Shown: positions 32,282-41,805 of the stretch, piece after piece | Layout: every line of letters starts with the position of its first letter | How positions within the stretch are numbered: the first letter of the stretch is position 1 | Assembly: GCA_965278965.1 (NCBI GenBank) | Contig: OZ257127.1 | Span: 2,108,001 to 2,172,000, forward strand | Source of the DNA: UBA10649 sp965278965 | Lineage (GTDB): Bacteria; Actinomycetota; Actinomycetes; S36-B12 | Direction of reading: 5' to 3' | DNA: 64,000 nt | Notes under the pieces: generated by a model | What the model was told of the DNA's origin: nothing | What the model saw: only the letters and a program-made list of their open reading frames with translations | The model's database searches: none | Position numbers and translations under genes: made by a program

Positions 32282-33907
32282 TCAGGAGGGGTGCAGCGCT
32301 CGCGAGAGCCGTGCGGTGTCCGCCGGTGACCAGGCGCCGTCGGACCCGGGCGCGTCGAGCGCGTATGCCCAGGCCTGCCCGGTGACGTCCGCGTAGTTGT
32401 GCCCGATCCCGGACGGGACCGACCCGGCAGCGGCGAGGTCGAGCCCGGCCTGCAGGAACAGCACGCCCGGCCACCACGTGATACGCGGGTCGACCCCGGG
32501 ACCGCGTGGCTCGTCGAGCCAGGCCGGCCGCTGGCGCAGGAGCGCCAGGTCCCACCACGCGACGGGGTCGTTGCTGTGCTGGGTGAGGACGACGCGACGC
32601 TCGCCCCAGCCGGACTGCGTCCACGCCGTCGACGCGGCGGTGGCCGGGGCACGAGCGATCGTGTCGTCGCCGATGACCGGCTCCCACTCGGGACCGGCCG
32701 TGCGGGTGTCGCGCCATGGAGCCCACAGGCTGCTGGTGGCGGGCGATCCGACCCACACGGCGGCGTCGACGTCGTCGGCGACGCCCTCCGGGGTCAGCCC
32801 GGCGAACGCCGCCTGGCCAGCGAACGCGCCGAGGCTCTCGCCGGAGACCGCCAGTTGTGGCCGGGCGTCGGCCGGGAGCGCGGCGACGGCGTCACGGACG
32901 GCATCCCACAGGGCGACGGCCTCGTCCTGCGACGCGCGCTGGTCGACCACGAACGACAGCCAGGACGGCAGCACCGAGTACTGCGTCGACACGGTCGCGA
33001 TGTCGCCGGCAGTGAGCAGCTCGGGCGCGGAGACGAGGTCGGGGTCGAGGAAGCCGTTGCCCGTCGTCATGGCGACGACCAGGAGGCTGCGGTCGAACGC
33101 CCCGGTGCGCTGAAGCTCCTGGACGGCGAGGTCGGCGCGCGCCTGCGGCGTATCGGCGGAGTCGATCCCGGCGTAGACCCGGATGGGCTCCTGCGCGGTC
33201 GCCCCCGCGTAGGCGGCGATCTGATCGGTGGTCGGACCGCCGGAGACGAACTGCTGCCCCTCCGCACCGAGCGAGCCGAAGGGCACGAGCGACCCGGGGC
33301 CACCCGAACGCAGGTCAGACGTCGGAGCCGCGACGCCGCTCGGCCGGGCGTTGATCGAGGCGAAAAGGGCTTTCGTCGCCGCGAAGCCGCCGACGACGAC
33401 GGCCGCGACGACGGCTACCGGCACGAGGACACCGACGAGGACGGCGAGCCAGGCGGGGCCGCGCCGCGCGACGGCCCGTCCGGTCGCGCGGCCCAGAGCG
33501 CGCAGTGCGCGACCGAGGAGGAGCAGTGCCAGCCCCGTGGCGATGCCGGCGGGCAGCAGTAGCCACCACGGAACGCCGGCCGCCGCCATGCCGAGGGCCT
33601 GCGCCTGCTCGTCCTGCCAGCCGGCGGCGCGGATCGTCTGCACGACGGCCCACGCCCAGGCGGCGCCGGCGACGGTCAGCCCGACGAGCCCCGGCTGCTC
33701 GGGTCCACGCCGGCCCGCCAAGCGTCGAACGACCCAGCCGAGCAGGGCGCCGATCGCGTACCCCACCGACCACAGCAGCCCGGCGAGCGCGATCGCGATG
33801 ACCGGCGGTCGCGGCAGCAGCGACGGCGCGAGGCCGGCCGTCCAGACGAGGGCGGCCCCGGTCAGGCCCGTCGCGGAGCGGGGGAGGACGTTCGGCACGG
33901 CTCGCAT
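32282..33907 (-). CDS. Abhydrolase_9-family membrane alpha/beta-hydrolase
   Basis: 541 residues. The N-terminal half has four to five hydrophobic segments (about 10-190), matching the Abhydrolase_9 N-terminal membrane region. The C-terminal half (about 240-530) is the hydrolase domain with the nucleophile elbow SGESLGAF. Nearby conserved blocks are RVYAGIDSADTPQARADLAV and TQHSNDPVAWWDLALL. The function of the family is not established; it is common in high-GC Gram-positives. Convergent with the PAP2 gene and divergent from the DUF2237 gene. Confidence 0.9.
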   Translation of the reverse strand: MRAVPNVLPRSATGLTGAALVWTAGLAPSLLPRPPVIAIALAGLLWSVGYAIGALLGWVVRRLAGRRGPEQPGLVGLTVAGAAWAWAVVQTIRAAGWQDEQAQALGMAAAGVPWWLLLPAGIATGLALLLLGRALRALGRATGRAVARRGPAWLAVLVGVLVPVAVVAAVVVGGFAATKALFASINARPSGVAAPTSDLRSGGPGSLVPFGSLGAEGQQFVSGGPTTDQIAAYAGATAQEPIRVYAGIDSADTPQARADLAVQELQRTGAFDRSLLVVAMTTGNGFLDPDLVSAPELLTAGDIATVSTQYSVLPSWLSFVVDQRASQDEAVALWDAVRDAVAALPADARPQLAVSGESLGAFAGQAAFAGLTPEGVADDVDAAVWVGSPATSSLWAPWRDTRTAGPEWEPVIGDDTIARAPATAASTAWTQSGWGERRVVLTQHSNDPVAWWDLALLRQRPAWLDEPRGPGVDPRITWWPGVLFLQAGLDLAAAGSVPSGIGHNYADVTGQAWAYALDAPGSDGAWSPADTARLSRALHPS

Positions 33908-33944
33908 TGTTCCGGCCGGCCCGCGATGCGCCTACCGTTGAGCC

Positions 33945-34340
33945 ATGGAGCCTCAGGCGAACGTGTTCGGTGAGCAGCTCGAGGTCTGCAGCCTCGAGCC
34001 GCTTACGGGGTTCTTCCGGGACGGGTACTGCAACACCGGTCCGGAGGACATCGGCTCGCACACCGTCTGCGTCGTGGTCACGCCGGAGTTCCTGGAGCAC
34101 CAGCAGCAGGTCGGCAACGACCTCTCGACCCCCATGCCCGAGTACGGCTTCGCCGGTCTCACCCCCGGCGACCGCTGGGCCGTGTGTGCGGCGCGTTGGC
34201 GTCAGTCCTACGACGCCGGCGTGAAGGCGCCGGTCATGCTGCGGGCCACGAACATCGCCGCTACGTCGCTCGTGCCGCTCGACGCGCTGGCCGAGTGCTC
34301 GGCCGACGCACCGGACGACGTCTCGGCCCTGCTGGACTGA
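33945..34340 (+). CDS. DUF2237-family protein
   Basis: 131 residues matching the DUF2237 consensus along its length: NVFGEQLEVCSLEPLTGFFRDG split over the start, then CNTGPEDIGSHTVC, GNDLSTPMPEYGF and LTPGDRWAVCAARW. Several Cys are conserved in the family. No activity is known. It is convergent with the flavoprotein gene behind it, with a gap of 10 bases. Confidence 0.93.
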   Translation: MEPQANVFGEQLEVCSLEPLTGFFRDGYCNTGPEDIGSHTVCVVVTPEFLEHQQQVGNDLSTPMPEYGFAGLTPGDRWAVCAARWRQSYDAGVKAPVMLRATNIAATSLVPLDALAECSADAPDDVSALLD

Positions 34341-34350
34341 CGCCCCTGCC

Positions 34351-36006
34351 CTAGGCCGTGGCGGCCGCGGCGGCGCGTCCGGCCACGCGGCCGGAGTACA
34401 GGCAGCCGCCGAGGAACGTGCCTTCGAGCGCGTTGTAGCCCATCATCCCGCCGCCCCCGAACCCGGCGACCTCGCCAGCGGCGTACAGCCCGTCGAAGAC
34501 GCTGCCGTCGGCATGCAGGCAGCGGGCCTCGAGGTCGGTCTCCAGGCCGCCAAGGGTCTTGCGGGACAGGATGTTCAACCGCACGGCGATGAGCGGGCCG
34601 GCGGACGGGTCGAGCAGCCGGTGCGGCGTGGCGACACGGATGAGCTTGTCGCCGCGGTAGTTGCGGGCCGTGCGGATCGCCATGACCTGGGCGTCCTTGG
34701 TGAAGGTGTTGACCATCTCGCGGTCCCGCTCGGCGATCGTCGTGCGGATGAGCGCTGGGTCCAGAGGAGGGACGTCCGGGTCGGCGATGCGGTTCATGCC
34801 GGCAACGAGCTCGTCGACACCGTTCGCGACGACGAAGTCCTCGCCGTGCTGCTTGAACGCCTCGACCGGACCTGGGGCGCCCTTCTTGATCCGCGAGAGC
34901 AGGAGCCGGATGTCCTTGCCGGTCAGGTCCGGGTTCTGCTCGGACCCGGAGAGGGCGAACTCCTTCTCGATGATCTTCTGCGTCAGCACGAACCACGAGT
35001 AGTCGTAGCCGGTCTGCCGCAGGTGGCGCAACGTGCCGAGGGTGTCGAACCCCGGGAAGTACGGCGCGGGCAGCCGGTTGCCGACGGCGTCGAGCCATAG
35101 GGACGACGGGCCCGGGAGGATGCGGATGCCGTGGTCGGCCCAGATGGGGTCCCAGTTGCGCAGCCCTTCGACGTAGTGCCACATCCGGTCGGGGTTGATG
35201 ACGTGTGCTCCGGCAGCCTCGGTGATGCCGAGCATGCGGCCGTCGACGTGCGCCGGGACGCCGGCAACCATGCGCCGCGGGGGTGTCCCCAGTCGCTCGG
35301 GCCAGCTGCGTCGGACGAGGTCGAGGTCGCCGCCGATACCGCCGCTGGTGACGATCACGGCCTGGCCGCGCGCCTCGAACGGGGCGACCTCGACGCGGCT
35401 CGTCGGGCGGCCGCGCTCCTCGCGTGTGGGTTCGAGGACGGCTCCGCGCACGCCCACGACCGCGCCGTCTTCGACGACCAGCTCGTCCACGCGGTGCCGG
35501 AACCCGAACGTGATCCGCCCGGAGATGGCATGCGCGCGGACCCGCCGCTCGAACGGCGCGACGACGCCGGGGCCGGTCCCCCACGTGATGTGGAAGCGGG
35601 GCACGGAGTTCCCGTGGCCGTTCGCACGGCCGTCCCCGCGCTCTGCCCAGCCGACGACGGGGAAGAACCGGTGTCCCATCGACCGGAGCCATGCCCTCTT
35701 CTCACCGGCGGCGAAGTCCAGGTACGCCTCGGCCCACAGTCGCGGCCAGGCATCCTCGGGTCGGTCGAACTGCGCGCTGCCGAACCAGTCCTGGCGCGCC
35801 AGGGTGAGGCTGTCGCGCACACCCATCCGTCGCTGCTCGGGACTGTCGACGAGGAACAGCCCGCCCAGGCTCCAGAACGCCTGGCCGCCGAGGCTCTGCT
35901 CGCCCTCCTGGTCCAGGAGCAGGACGCTGCGTCCTCGATCGGCCGCCTCGGCGGCGGCGACGAGGCCGGCCAACCCGGCTCCGACGGTGATGATGTCGGC
36001 CTGCAT
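34351..36006 (-). CDS. FAD-binding dehydrogenase (3-ketosteroid dehydrogenase/fumarate reductase-like)
   Basis: 551 residues. The N-terminal FAD Rossmann motif is VGAGLAGLVAAAEAA and the C-terminal FAD-contact region is LYAAGEVAGFGGGGMMGYNALEG. The fold belongs to the FAD_binding_2 group that includes 3-ketosteroid-delta-1-dehydrogenases and flavocytochrome fumarate reductases; this subgroup is usually annotated only as FAD-binding dehydrogenase. A GTG at 36012 is better spaced from GAGAGGAG than the ATG at 36006, so the true start may be two codons earlier. It is divergent from the cytochrome P450. Confidence 0.88.
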   Translation of the reverse strand: MQADIITVGAGLAGLVAAAEAADRGRSVLLLDQEGEQSLGGQAFWSLGGLFLVDSPEQRRMGVRDSLTLARQDWFGSAQFDRPEDAWPRLWAEAYLDFAAGEKRAWLRSMGHRFFPVVGWAERGDGRANGHGNSVPRFHITWGTGPGVVAPFERRVRAHAISGRITFGFRHRVDELVVEDGAVVGVRGAVLEPTREERGRPTSRVEVAPFEARGQAVIVTSGGIGGDLDLVRRSWPERLGTPPRRMVAGVPAHVDGRMLGITEAAGAHVINPDRMWHYVEGLRNWDPIWADHGIRILPGPSSLWLDAVGNRLPAPYFPGFDTLGTLRHLRQTGYDYSWFVLTQKIIEKEFALSGSEQNPDLTGKDIRLLLSRIKKGAPGPVEAFKQHGEDFVVANGVDELVAGMNRIADPDVPPLDPALIRTTIAERDREMVNTFTKDAQVMAIRTARNYRGDKLIRVATPHRLLDPSAGPLIAVRLNILSRKTLGGLETDLEARCLHADGSVFDGLYAAGEVAGFGGGGMMGYNALEGTFLGGCLYSGRVAGRAAAAATA

Positions 36007-36123
36007 GCCCACGGTGCTCCTCTCGTCCAGCGGCCCAGTCTCCCAGCCCGGCCCTGTCCGTACGTCCCGGTCGGACAGCTCGTTCACCTGCGCGGGAAAG
36101 GGCCGTCCGACGACGATGACTCT

Positions 36124-37302
36124 GTGACGACCTTTGCCGACTCGATCACGGTCGAAGACCTCGACGTCGACCCGTACCCGATCTTCGCGCGGCTGCGGGC
36201 CGACGAGCCGGTGGCCTGGGTGCCGGCCCTGAACTGCTGGCTCGTGACCCGGGCGGCCGAGGTCGAGCTCGTGACGACGCGACCGGAGCTCTTCACCGCC
36301 GAAGCACCCGACGCCCCCATCGATCGGTCGTTCGGCGGCCCCACCCTGATGACGATGGACGGCCCGGAGCATCTGGCCATGCGCCGAGCCCTCGACGCGA
36401 GGTTCCGCCCGCGCGTCGTCGCGACGTACATCGACGACCTCGTTGCCCCGATCGCCGCGCAGCACCTCGCCCGACTGCTCGCCCGGCCGGAGCGCACGGC
36501 CGAGTTGGTCACGGAGTACTTCGAGCCGGTCAGCGTGTTGGCGCTCGGCCGGCTCCTCGGCGTCGGGCACCTGCCCGCCGAGCGTCTCCAGGAGTGGTTC
36601 CACGGGCTCGCGATGGGCGCCATCAACTACGAGAACGACCCCGCGAAGCAGGCGGCGAACGACGCGACGGCGGCTGACATCGACCGCGAGCTCGTGCCGA
36701 TGATGGAGCGGCTGCAGCGCGATCCGGACGACTCGACGATCGCGTCGATGCTCACGCACGGCTGCCCGGCCGGCGAGTTCCGGTCGATCGAGGCCGTCAT
36801 GCCGTCGCTGAAGGTGATCCTGCTCGGGGGCATGCAGGAGCCCGGGCATGGTGCGGCGAGCTGCCTGGCCGCCCTCCTCCAGCACCCGGACCAGCTCGCG
36901 TGGCTGAGGGAGAACCCGGATCGTTGGGACGATGCGGTGCATGAGGCGCTGCGCTGGGTCGCCCCGATCGGCACGATGCAGGTGACGGCGCTCCGCGACG
37001 TCGAGCTTGCCGGAGTCACGATCCCGGCCGGCGCGCTCGTGTCGGCGGTCGTGTCGAGTGCCTGTCATGACGAGGCGCTGTTCGCCTCACCCGAGGTGTT
37101 CGACATCCGCCGACCGCGCCAGCCGAACGCCGCGTTCGGCTACGGTCCCCACTTCTGTGCCGGCCACCAGTTCGCACGGGACCTGGAGCGGATCAGCCTG
37201 ACGATGCTCGTCGACGCGATGCCGGACCTCGCCCTGGCCGAGCCCGCGGTGTTCCGCGGCTGGGAGTTCCGGGCGCCGGCGGCGCTGCACGTCGGCTGGT
37301 AG
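36124..37302 (+). CDS. Cytochrome P450 with atypical I-helix
   Basis: 392 residues, soluble bacterial class I type. The heme ligand is Cys345 in FGYGPHFCAGHQFARDLE, and the ExxR motif is E274-R277 (EALR). At the I-helix, where most P450s have AGxxT with the Thr used in oxygen activation, this one reads LLGGMQEPGHG at 233-243, so the Thr is replaced by Glu followed by Pro. The substrate is unknown, and no ferredoxin or reductase gene is adjacent. It is divergent from a flavoprotein dehydrogenase, a possible pathway partner. GTG start. Confidence 0.92.
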   Translation: MTTFADSITVEDLDVDPYPIFARLRADEPVAWVPALNCWLVTRAAEVELVTTRPELFTAEAPDAPIDRSFGGPTLMTMDGPEHLAMRRALDARFRPRVVATYIDDLVAPIAAQHLARLLARPERTAELVTEYFEPVSVLALGRLLGVGHLPAERLQEWFHGLAMGAINYENDPAKQAANDATAADIDRELVPMMERLQRDPDDSTIASMLTHGCPAGEFRSIEAVMPSLKVILLGGMQEPGHGAASCLAALLQHPDQLAWLRENPDRWDDAVHEALRWVAPIGTMQVTALRDVELAGVTIPAGALVSAVVSSACHDEALFASPEVFDIRRPRQPNAAFGYGPHFCAGHQFARDLERISLTMLVDAMPDLALAEPAVFRGWEFRAPAALHVGW

Positions 37303-37334
37303 CCGGTGCGCCGTGGCGTCGAGGGGACGCAGCT

Positions 37335-37997
37335 CTAGCGCACGAGCCCGACGTCGTACGCATAGATGACCGCCTGCACGCGGTTGCGCAGCCCCAGCTT
37401 GGCCAGGATGCTGCCGACGTGCGTCTTGACCGTCGCCTCGGCGACAACGAGGCGTTCAGCGATCTCCGCGTTCGTCAGTCCGTCCGCGACCAGTCGGAGC
37501 ACCTCGGTCTCGCGAGGTGTGAGGTTGTCGGCACCGCCACGTCTCGCCGGGCTGGTGGACGACGATGCGGCCAGCTGAGCGGCATGGAGGTCGAGCAGTC
37601 GGCGCGTGATCCGCGGTGACAGCACGGCGTCGCCGGCCGCGACGGCGCGGATCGCATGGATGAGCGCGTCGACCGGTACGTCCTTCAGGACGAAGCCGCT
37701 CGCACCGGCCTCGAGCGCGGCGAACGCGTAGTCATCGAGGTCGAAGGTCGTGATGACGAGGATCCGGGCGCTCGGGTCGCGCGCGATGATCTGGCTGGTA
37801 GCCGCGATGCCGTCGACGCCAGGCATCCGCACGTCTATGAGGACCACGTCCGGCGCGAGCTCGGCGACGCGCCGGACGGCTTCGGCCCCGTCGGCGGCGT
37901 CGCCGACGACCTCGAAGCCCTCCGCCTCCTCGAGGATCATCCGGAACCCGGCCCGGATGAGGTCCTGGTCGTCAGCGATGACGACGCGGATCGTCAT
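37335..37997 (-). CDS. NarL/LuxR-type response regulator
   Basis: 220 residues. Receiver domain 1-120 with Asp9/Asp10, phospho-acceptor Asp55 (LIDVRMPGVDG) and Lys in VLKDVP. The LuxR-type DNA-binding domain is at about 150-212 (LTPRETEVLRLVADGLTNAE, then TVKTHVGSIL). Its ATG overlaps the stop of the sensor kinase gene by 4 bases, so it is the cognate regulator of that kinase. Confidence 0.95.
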   Translation of the reverse strand: MTIRVVIADDQDLIRAGFRMILEEAEGFEVVGDAADGAEAVRRVAELAPDVVLIDVRMPGVDGIAATSQIIARDPSARILVITTFDLDDYAFAALEAGASGFVLKDVPVDALIHAIRAVAAGDAVLSPRITRRLLDLHAAQLAASSSTSPARRGGADNLTPRETEVLRLVADGLTNAEIAERLVVAEATVKTHVGSILAKLGLRNRVQAVIYAYDVGLVR

Positions 37998-39307
37998 GGC
38001 GTGCCATCCACCGCTATGAGTCGTGACGAGCTGTCTGCAGCGCGAGGCAGGTGCGCCTGCACCAGCCAGCCGCCCGTCGGGCCCGGACCCGCGCTGACGG
38101 TGCCCCCGTGCACGGCGGCGCGCTCCCGCATGCCAACGAGCCCGAGGCCTGATCGGGAGCTCGATCGGGACGGCGTGGTGCCATCGTCGGCGACCTGCAC
38201 CGTGATGGCGTCGGCAGCGACGTCCACGGCCACGTCGACGCGCGTCGCGCCCACGGCGTGAGCGAGGGTGTTCGTGAGGGACTCCTGGACGATCCGGTGC
38301 ACGGTGAGCTGCAACGCGGCCGACACCGATGGCGGGGTCGCCGCCACATGGAGCTCCGCATCAAGACCTGCGGAGCGCACGCCATCGACCAGGTCGGGGA
38401 GCTCGGCCATTCCCGGCGCGGGATGGCGCACGTCGTGGTCGCTGTCGGACCGCAGGACGCCGAGCAGTCCGCGCATCTCGCCGAGGGCCTGCCGCCCCGT
38501 GGCCGACACCTGCCTCATCGTCGCGGCTGCACCCTGCGCGTCGCCCGGTGCCTTGAGCGCCGCGGCGTCCGACAACGTCACCATGACCGACAGCCCGTGC
38601 GCGACGACGTCGTGCATCTCGCGCGCGATGCGGGCGCGTTCGGCAGCAGCAGCGATCGCGACCTGCTGGCCCCGTTCGCGTTCGAGCTGGTCGGCCCGTT
38701 CGGTGAGTGCGATGACGGACTGTCGGCGCGCGCGCACGCTGATGCCGAGCAGCAGCGCGACGGCAACCGGCCCAGACAGGTAGACGACGCGCATCAGCAG
38801 CGGCTGCGCGAGGTCCCCGGCGAGGTTCCACCGCACGGCGGCGAGGATCACGCCGAGCTCGAGAACCGCGGCAGCGGTGACGGCGACGCGGCTGGGGTAC
38901 CGACTCGCGACGGTGTAGAGGTACACGAGGAGCACGACGTCTGCGGCCAGGCTGATCGACAGGCTCCACTGGACGAGCGCCACCGCTGCGGCGAACGCGA
39001 AGACCGCCACGGGGAACCGACGACGCCACACGAGCGGCAGCACCAGCAGGGCGGTCAGGGCGAGTCGCTCGGTGAGCCCCGTCGGCTGCTGAGCCCAGTA
39101 GCGCAGTTGCGGCACCGTGAACCCGGCCAGGGCGAGCGCGAGCACCGCGTCGACCGTCTTGGGGTGGCGGCGGGCCCACGACGTGACCCGAGCCAGTGGC
39201 CCACCCGAAGGTCCGGCCGAGGTGCCGTTGCCGTCCTCCTCGGTCAGCCACCTGGCGACGTGGGCGCGTAGCGCTGCCGGCCCGGTCATGGGCACAGCAT
39301 GCGCCAT
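37994..39307 (-). CDS. NarL-type sensor histidine kinase
   Basis: 437 residues. About five hydrophobic segments (50-190) form a membrane sensor without a large extracellular loop. The HisKA_3 phospho-acceptor segment is RIAREMHDVVAHGLSVMV (about 225-243), and the HATPase domain ends with GLGLVGMRERAAVHGG. A second Met seven codons in is an alternative start. It forms a two-gene unit with the regulator; the membrane protein upstream on the same strand starts 28 bases beyond and may be part of the same transcript or a target. Confidence 0.93.
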   Translation of the reverse strand: MAHAVPMTGPAALRAHVARWLTEEDGNGTSAGPSGGPLARVTSWARRHPKTVDAVLALALAGFTVPQLRYWAQQPTGLTERLALTALLVLPLVWRRRFPVAVFAFAAAVALVQWSLSISLAADVVLLVYLYTVASRYPSRVAVTAAAVLELGVILAAVRWNLAGDLAQPLLMRVVYLSGPVAVALLLGISVRARRQSVIALTERADQLERERGQQVAIAAAAERARIAREMHDVVAHGLSVMVTLSDAAALKAPGDAQGAAATMRQVSATGRQALGEMRGLLGVLRSDSDHDVRHPAPGMAELPDLVDGVRSAGLDAELHVAATPPSVSAALQLTVHRIVQESLTNTLAHAVGATRVDVAVDVAADAITVQVADDGTTPSRSSSRSGLGLVGMRERAAVHGGTVSAGPGPTGGWLVQAHLPRAADSSSRLIAVDGTP

Positions 39308-39334
39308 CGCCGGGTCGCTGCGTCCCCGGTGGCG

Positions 39335-40030
39335 CTAGCCAAAGAACAGCGTCAAGGACAGCGGGGCGATCGACCCCTGCGTGTTGCCCAGGACCATGAG
39401 CATGAGGAGCAGGCACGTGGCCGACGTGAATGCGCCGGCCAGCAGGATGCCGGCGGTGGCGACGGCTGACTGCGGGCCGTCGCGGCGTGACCGTCGGACG
39501 ATCGCGCGCCACAGGGCCGCCGTGAGGAGGACGAATCCGACCAAGAGCACGGCGCACACCACCGCCTTCGGACGCTGCCACTCAAGCCGGTCGTCGATGC
39601 TGGCCCGGACGAGCGGCGGCACCGCCTCCGAGTCGGACTGGAGCCATGCCGCGAAGGCCTGGTGCAGTTGTCCGGCACTGGAGGCCGGACGGGGGGATCC
39701 CACGAGGTCGAGGGCCCCGGTGAACCCGTCGACCGGGCTCAGGACGGTGCTGATGTTCGCGGCCACGAGGAGGGCCAGGAAGGCGGAGACGAGGGCAGCG
39801 ATGCCGCCGACGGCGAGTGCGGTCGCGCGCTCGAGGGTCCACGGCCCGCGGATGGCCCGACGACCGCAGGCGAACGTGAGTCCGAGCACGGCCAACAGGA
39901 AGACGCTCCCGAGGACGGCGATCACGACGTGGTAGCGGGAGTAGTCCGCGAGCAAGGCCTCCAGCGCGGGGCTGGGCGAAGCGGACGGCATGAGCTGCTG
40001 GCGCAGCGTCTCGGCGAGATCGTTGCTCAT
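39335..40030 (-). CDS. Integral membrane protein, unknown function
   Basis: 231 residues with four hydrophobic segments (about 33-55, 73-95, 158-178 and 192-222) and an extracellular or cytoplasmic loop of about 60 residues between the second and third. No motif is recognised. It is on the same strand as, and 28 bases upstream of, the sensor kinase, so it may be cotranscribed with the two-component system. Confidence 0.78.
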   Translation of the reverse strand: MSNDLAETLRQQLMPSASPSPALEALLADYSRYHVVIAVLGSVFLLAVLGLTFACGRRAIRGPWTLERATALAVGGIAALVSAFLALLVAANISTVLSPVDGFTGALDLVGSPRPASSAGQLHQAFAAWLQSDSEAVPPLVRASIDDRLEWQRPKAVVCAVLLVGFVLLTAALWRAIVRRSRRDGPQSAVATAGILLAGAFTSATCLLLMLMVLGNTQGSIAPLSLTLFFG

Positions 40031-40152
40031 GGCACGACGGTAGGAACGGGCGCGACGACGCGCATCGCCCGTCCGGACGGTTCTCGTTCGTGGCAGCTAC
40101 GACCAAAGGATGAGTCCTAGACTCGCGGCCACCTGCGACTGGGAGGCCTTCG

Positions 40153-40773
40153 ATGGCGAAGATCGTGTCGACCCTGTTCATCTCGTTGGATGGCGTGGCA
40201 GAGATCGACTTCGCCTGGCACTTCCCATACTTCGACGCGCAGATGGGCGCCGCCGTCGGCGAGGACTACGCCGACGCCGACGTCCTGCTCCTGGGGCGCG
40301 TCACCTACGACAGCTTCGCCGGCGCGTGGCCCGAGCGCGAGGCTGGCGGGGGCGATGACGCCCCGTTCGCGAAGAAGCTGGGCGACCTGCGGAAGGTCGT
40401 GGCGACCCGCGGCGAGCGGGACCTCGGCTGGCGGAACGCCGAGCGCACGTCCGACGGCCTCATCGCGGCAGCGACGGCACTGCGCGAGGACACGTCGATC
40501 GCGAAGGTCCTGATCCCGGGCTCGATCTCGGTCGTCCGACAGCTGCTGGCGGCGGGCCTGCTCGACGAGCTGCGGCTCCTCATCCACCCGGTCGCCGCCC
40601 GGCACGGCGAGCGGCTCTTCGACGAGGGTGAGCCGATGCTCGGCTTCGAGCTCGTCCGGTCGGAGGCGCTGCCGACGGGTGTGCTCCGCGTGATCTACGC
40701 GGCGGGGGAGATCCCGGCTGCCAAGGACTACGCGGACGTCGTCGAGGACGTGCCGCCGGCCGAGGCCGGATGA
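40153..40773 (+). CDS. Dihydrofolate reductase-family protein (RibD C-terminal-like)
   Basis: 206 residues. It starts KIVSTLFISLDGVAE and has the typical GRVTYDSFAGAWP and PGSISVVRQLLAAGLLDELRLLIHPV segments of the RibD-C/DHFR-like fold that binds NADPH. Most members are of unknown substrate and are not housekeeping folate reductases. GGGAGG lies nine bases before the ATG. The stop overlaps the acetyltransferase start (ATGA), forming a pair. Confidence 0.9.
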   Translation: MAKIVSTLFISLDGVAEIDFAWHFPYFDAQMGAAVGEDYADADVLLLGRVTYDSFAGAWPEREAGGGDDAPFAKKLGDLRKVVATRGERDLGWRNAERTSDGLIAAATALREDTSIAKVLIPGSISVVRQLLAAGLLDELRLLIHPVAARHGERLFDEGEPMLGFELVRSEALPTGVLRVIYAAGEIPAAKDYADVVEDVPPAEAG

Positions 40774-41279
40774 CGGCGCCGTTCTCACTGGCGGTCTCGG
40801 TCGACGAGGTCCCCTGGGACGACCTGGATGCCGCGGCCCTGCGGGCTGCTCAGCGCGCCGAGCTCGACGCACGGTACGGGTCGGACGACCACGAGCCTGG
40901 CGTCCGCCCGTCGGCCGCCGACGTCGTCGTGTTCCTCGTCGCCCGTACCGATGACGGCATTGCCGTCGCGTGCGGTGGCCTGCGCCTGCTCGGGGACGAC
41001 GTCCTTGGTCCCGGCGTTGCGGAGATCAAGCGGATGTACGCGACGCCGGCGGCGCGGGGGACCGGAGCGGCAGTCGCGGTCCTCCGAGAGCTGGAGCGGC
41101 GAGCCGTCGACCTCGGCGTGACGGATCTGGTGCTGGAAACGGGCACGTTCCAGCCCGACGCCCAGCGGTTCTACGAGCGCGAGGGGTACTGGCGCGTCCC
41201 ATTGTTCGGCGACTACATCGGGTCAGGCATCTCCTTGTGCTACGGGTGTCACCTCCAGGCACGGCCTTCGTCGCCGTGA
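40770..41279 (+). CDS. GNAT-family N-acetyltransferase
   Basis: 169 residues. Acetyl-CoA site in the segment EIKRMYATPAARGTGAAVAVL, where the RGTGAA replaces the usual Q/RxxGxG/A loop, followed by LVLETGTFQPDAQRFYEREGY, the C-terminal GNAT strand. The substrate is unknown. It is translationally coupled to the DHFR-like gene. Confidence 0.9.
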   Translation: MTAPFSLAVSVDEVPWDDLDAAALRAAQRAELDARYGSDDHEPGVRPSAADVVVFLVARTDDGIAVACGGLRLLGDDVLGPGVAEIKRMYATPAARGTGAAVAVLRELERRAVDLGVTDLVLETGTFQPDAQRFYEREGYWRVPLFGDYIGSGISLCYGCHLQARPSSP

Positions 41280-41328
41280 ACGGGCGCGGGGGCTGTCGCC
41301 GCGCGGCGTCGCGGGAGAGGATCGACCC

Positions 41329-41805
41329 ATGCAGGTGCTGATGGTCTTCGAGGTCGCGTGCACCCCCGACGTCGCCTGGCGGGCCCTGCACTCGCCGGCA
41401 GTCGTCGCGGACCTGTACGGACCGCTCCTGCAGCTGAAGGCCGACGCCGAGCTGCCGGAGCAGTGGCGCTCCGGCGAGGAGGCGGCAGTCGGCATGAGCG
41501 TCCTCGGCGTCGTCCCGATGGGCCGCCAGACCATCCGGATCACCGATCGCGAAGTCGACCTGGACGGCACGACAGTGCGCGTGATGCGAGACAGCGGACG
41601 GCCGCTCAGCGGCCCGCTCTCCCTGCTGTCGCTCTGGGACCACCAGATGGCCGTCGGCCCTGTCGCGGGATCACCCGAGCGGGCCCTCTGGCGTGACCGG
41701 TTGACGATCGGCGGCGCGCTGGCGCCGGCGCTCTATCCCGGGCTGTGGGCGACCTGGCAGTGGCGTCGGTCGCGCATCATCGCGATGGCACCGACGTGGA
41801 CGTGA
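41329..41805 (+). CDS. SRPBCC-like hypothetical protein
   Basis: 158 residues. The opening VLMVFEVACTPDVAWRAL resembles the first strand and helix of polyketide-cyclase/START (SRPBCC) proteins, and the size fits, but no catalytic signature can be read. A GGGAGAGG ribosome site precedes the ATG. The last 29 bases overlap the end of the convergent acetyltransferase gene on the other strand, so the two genes share their 3' ends. Confidence 0.65.
   Translation: MQVLMVFEVACTPDVAWRALHSPAVVADLYGPLLQLKADAELPEQWRSGEEAAVGMSVLGVVPMGRQTIRITDREVDLDGTTVRVMRDSGRPLSGPLSLLSLWDHQMAVGPVAGSPERALWRDRLTIGGALAPALYPGLWATWQWRRSRIIAMAPTWT

Noticed and set aside
41777..41805. Frameshift or misassembly at the overlapping ends of two convergent genes
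   Set aside because: Both frames end normally and keep their family features; a 29-base 3' overlap is unremarkable in a compact genome.
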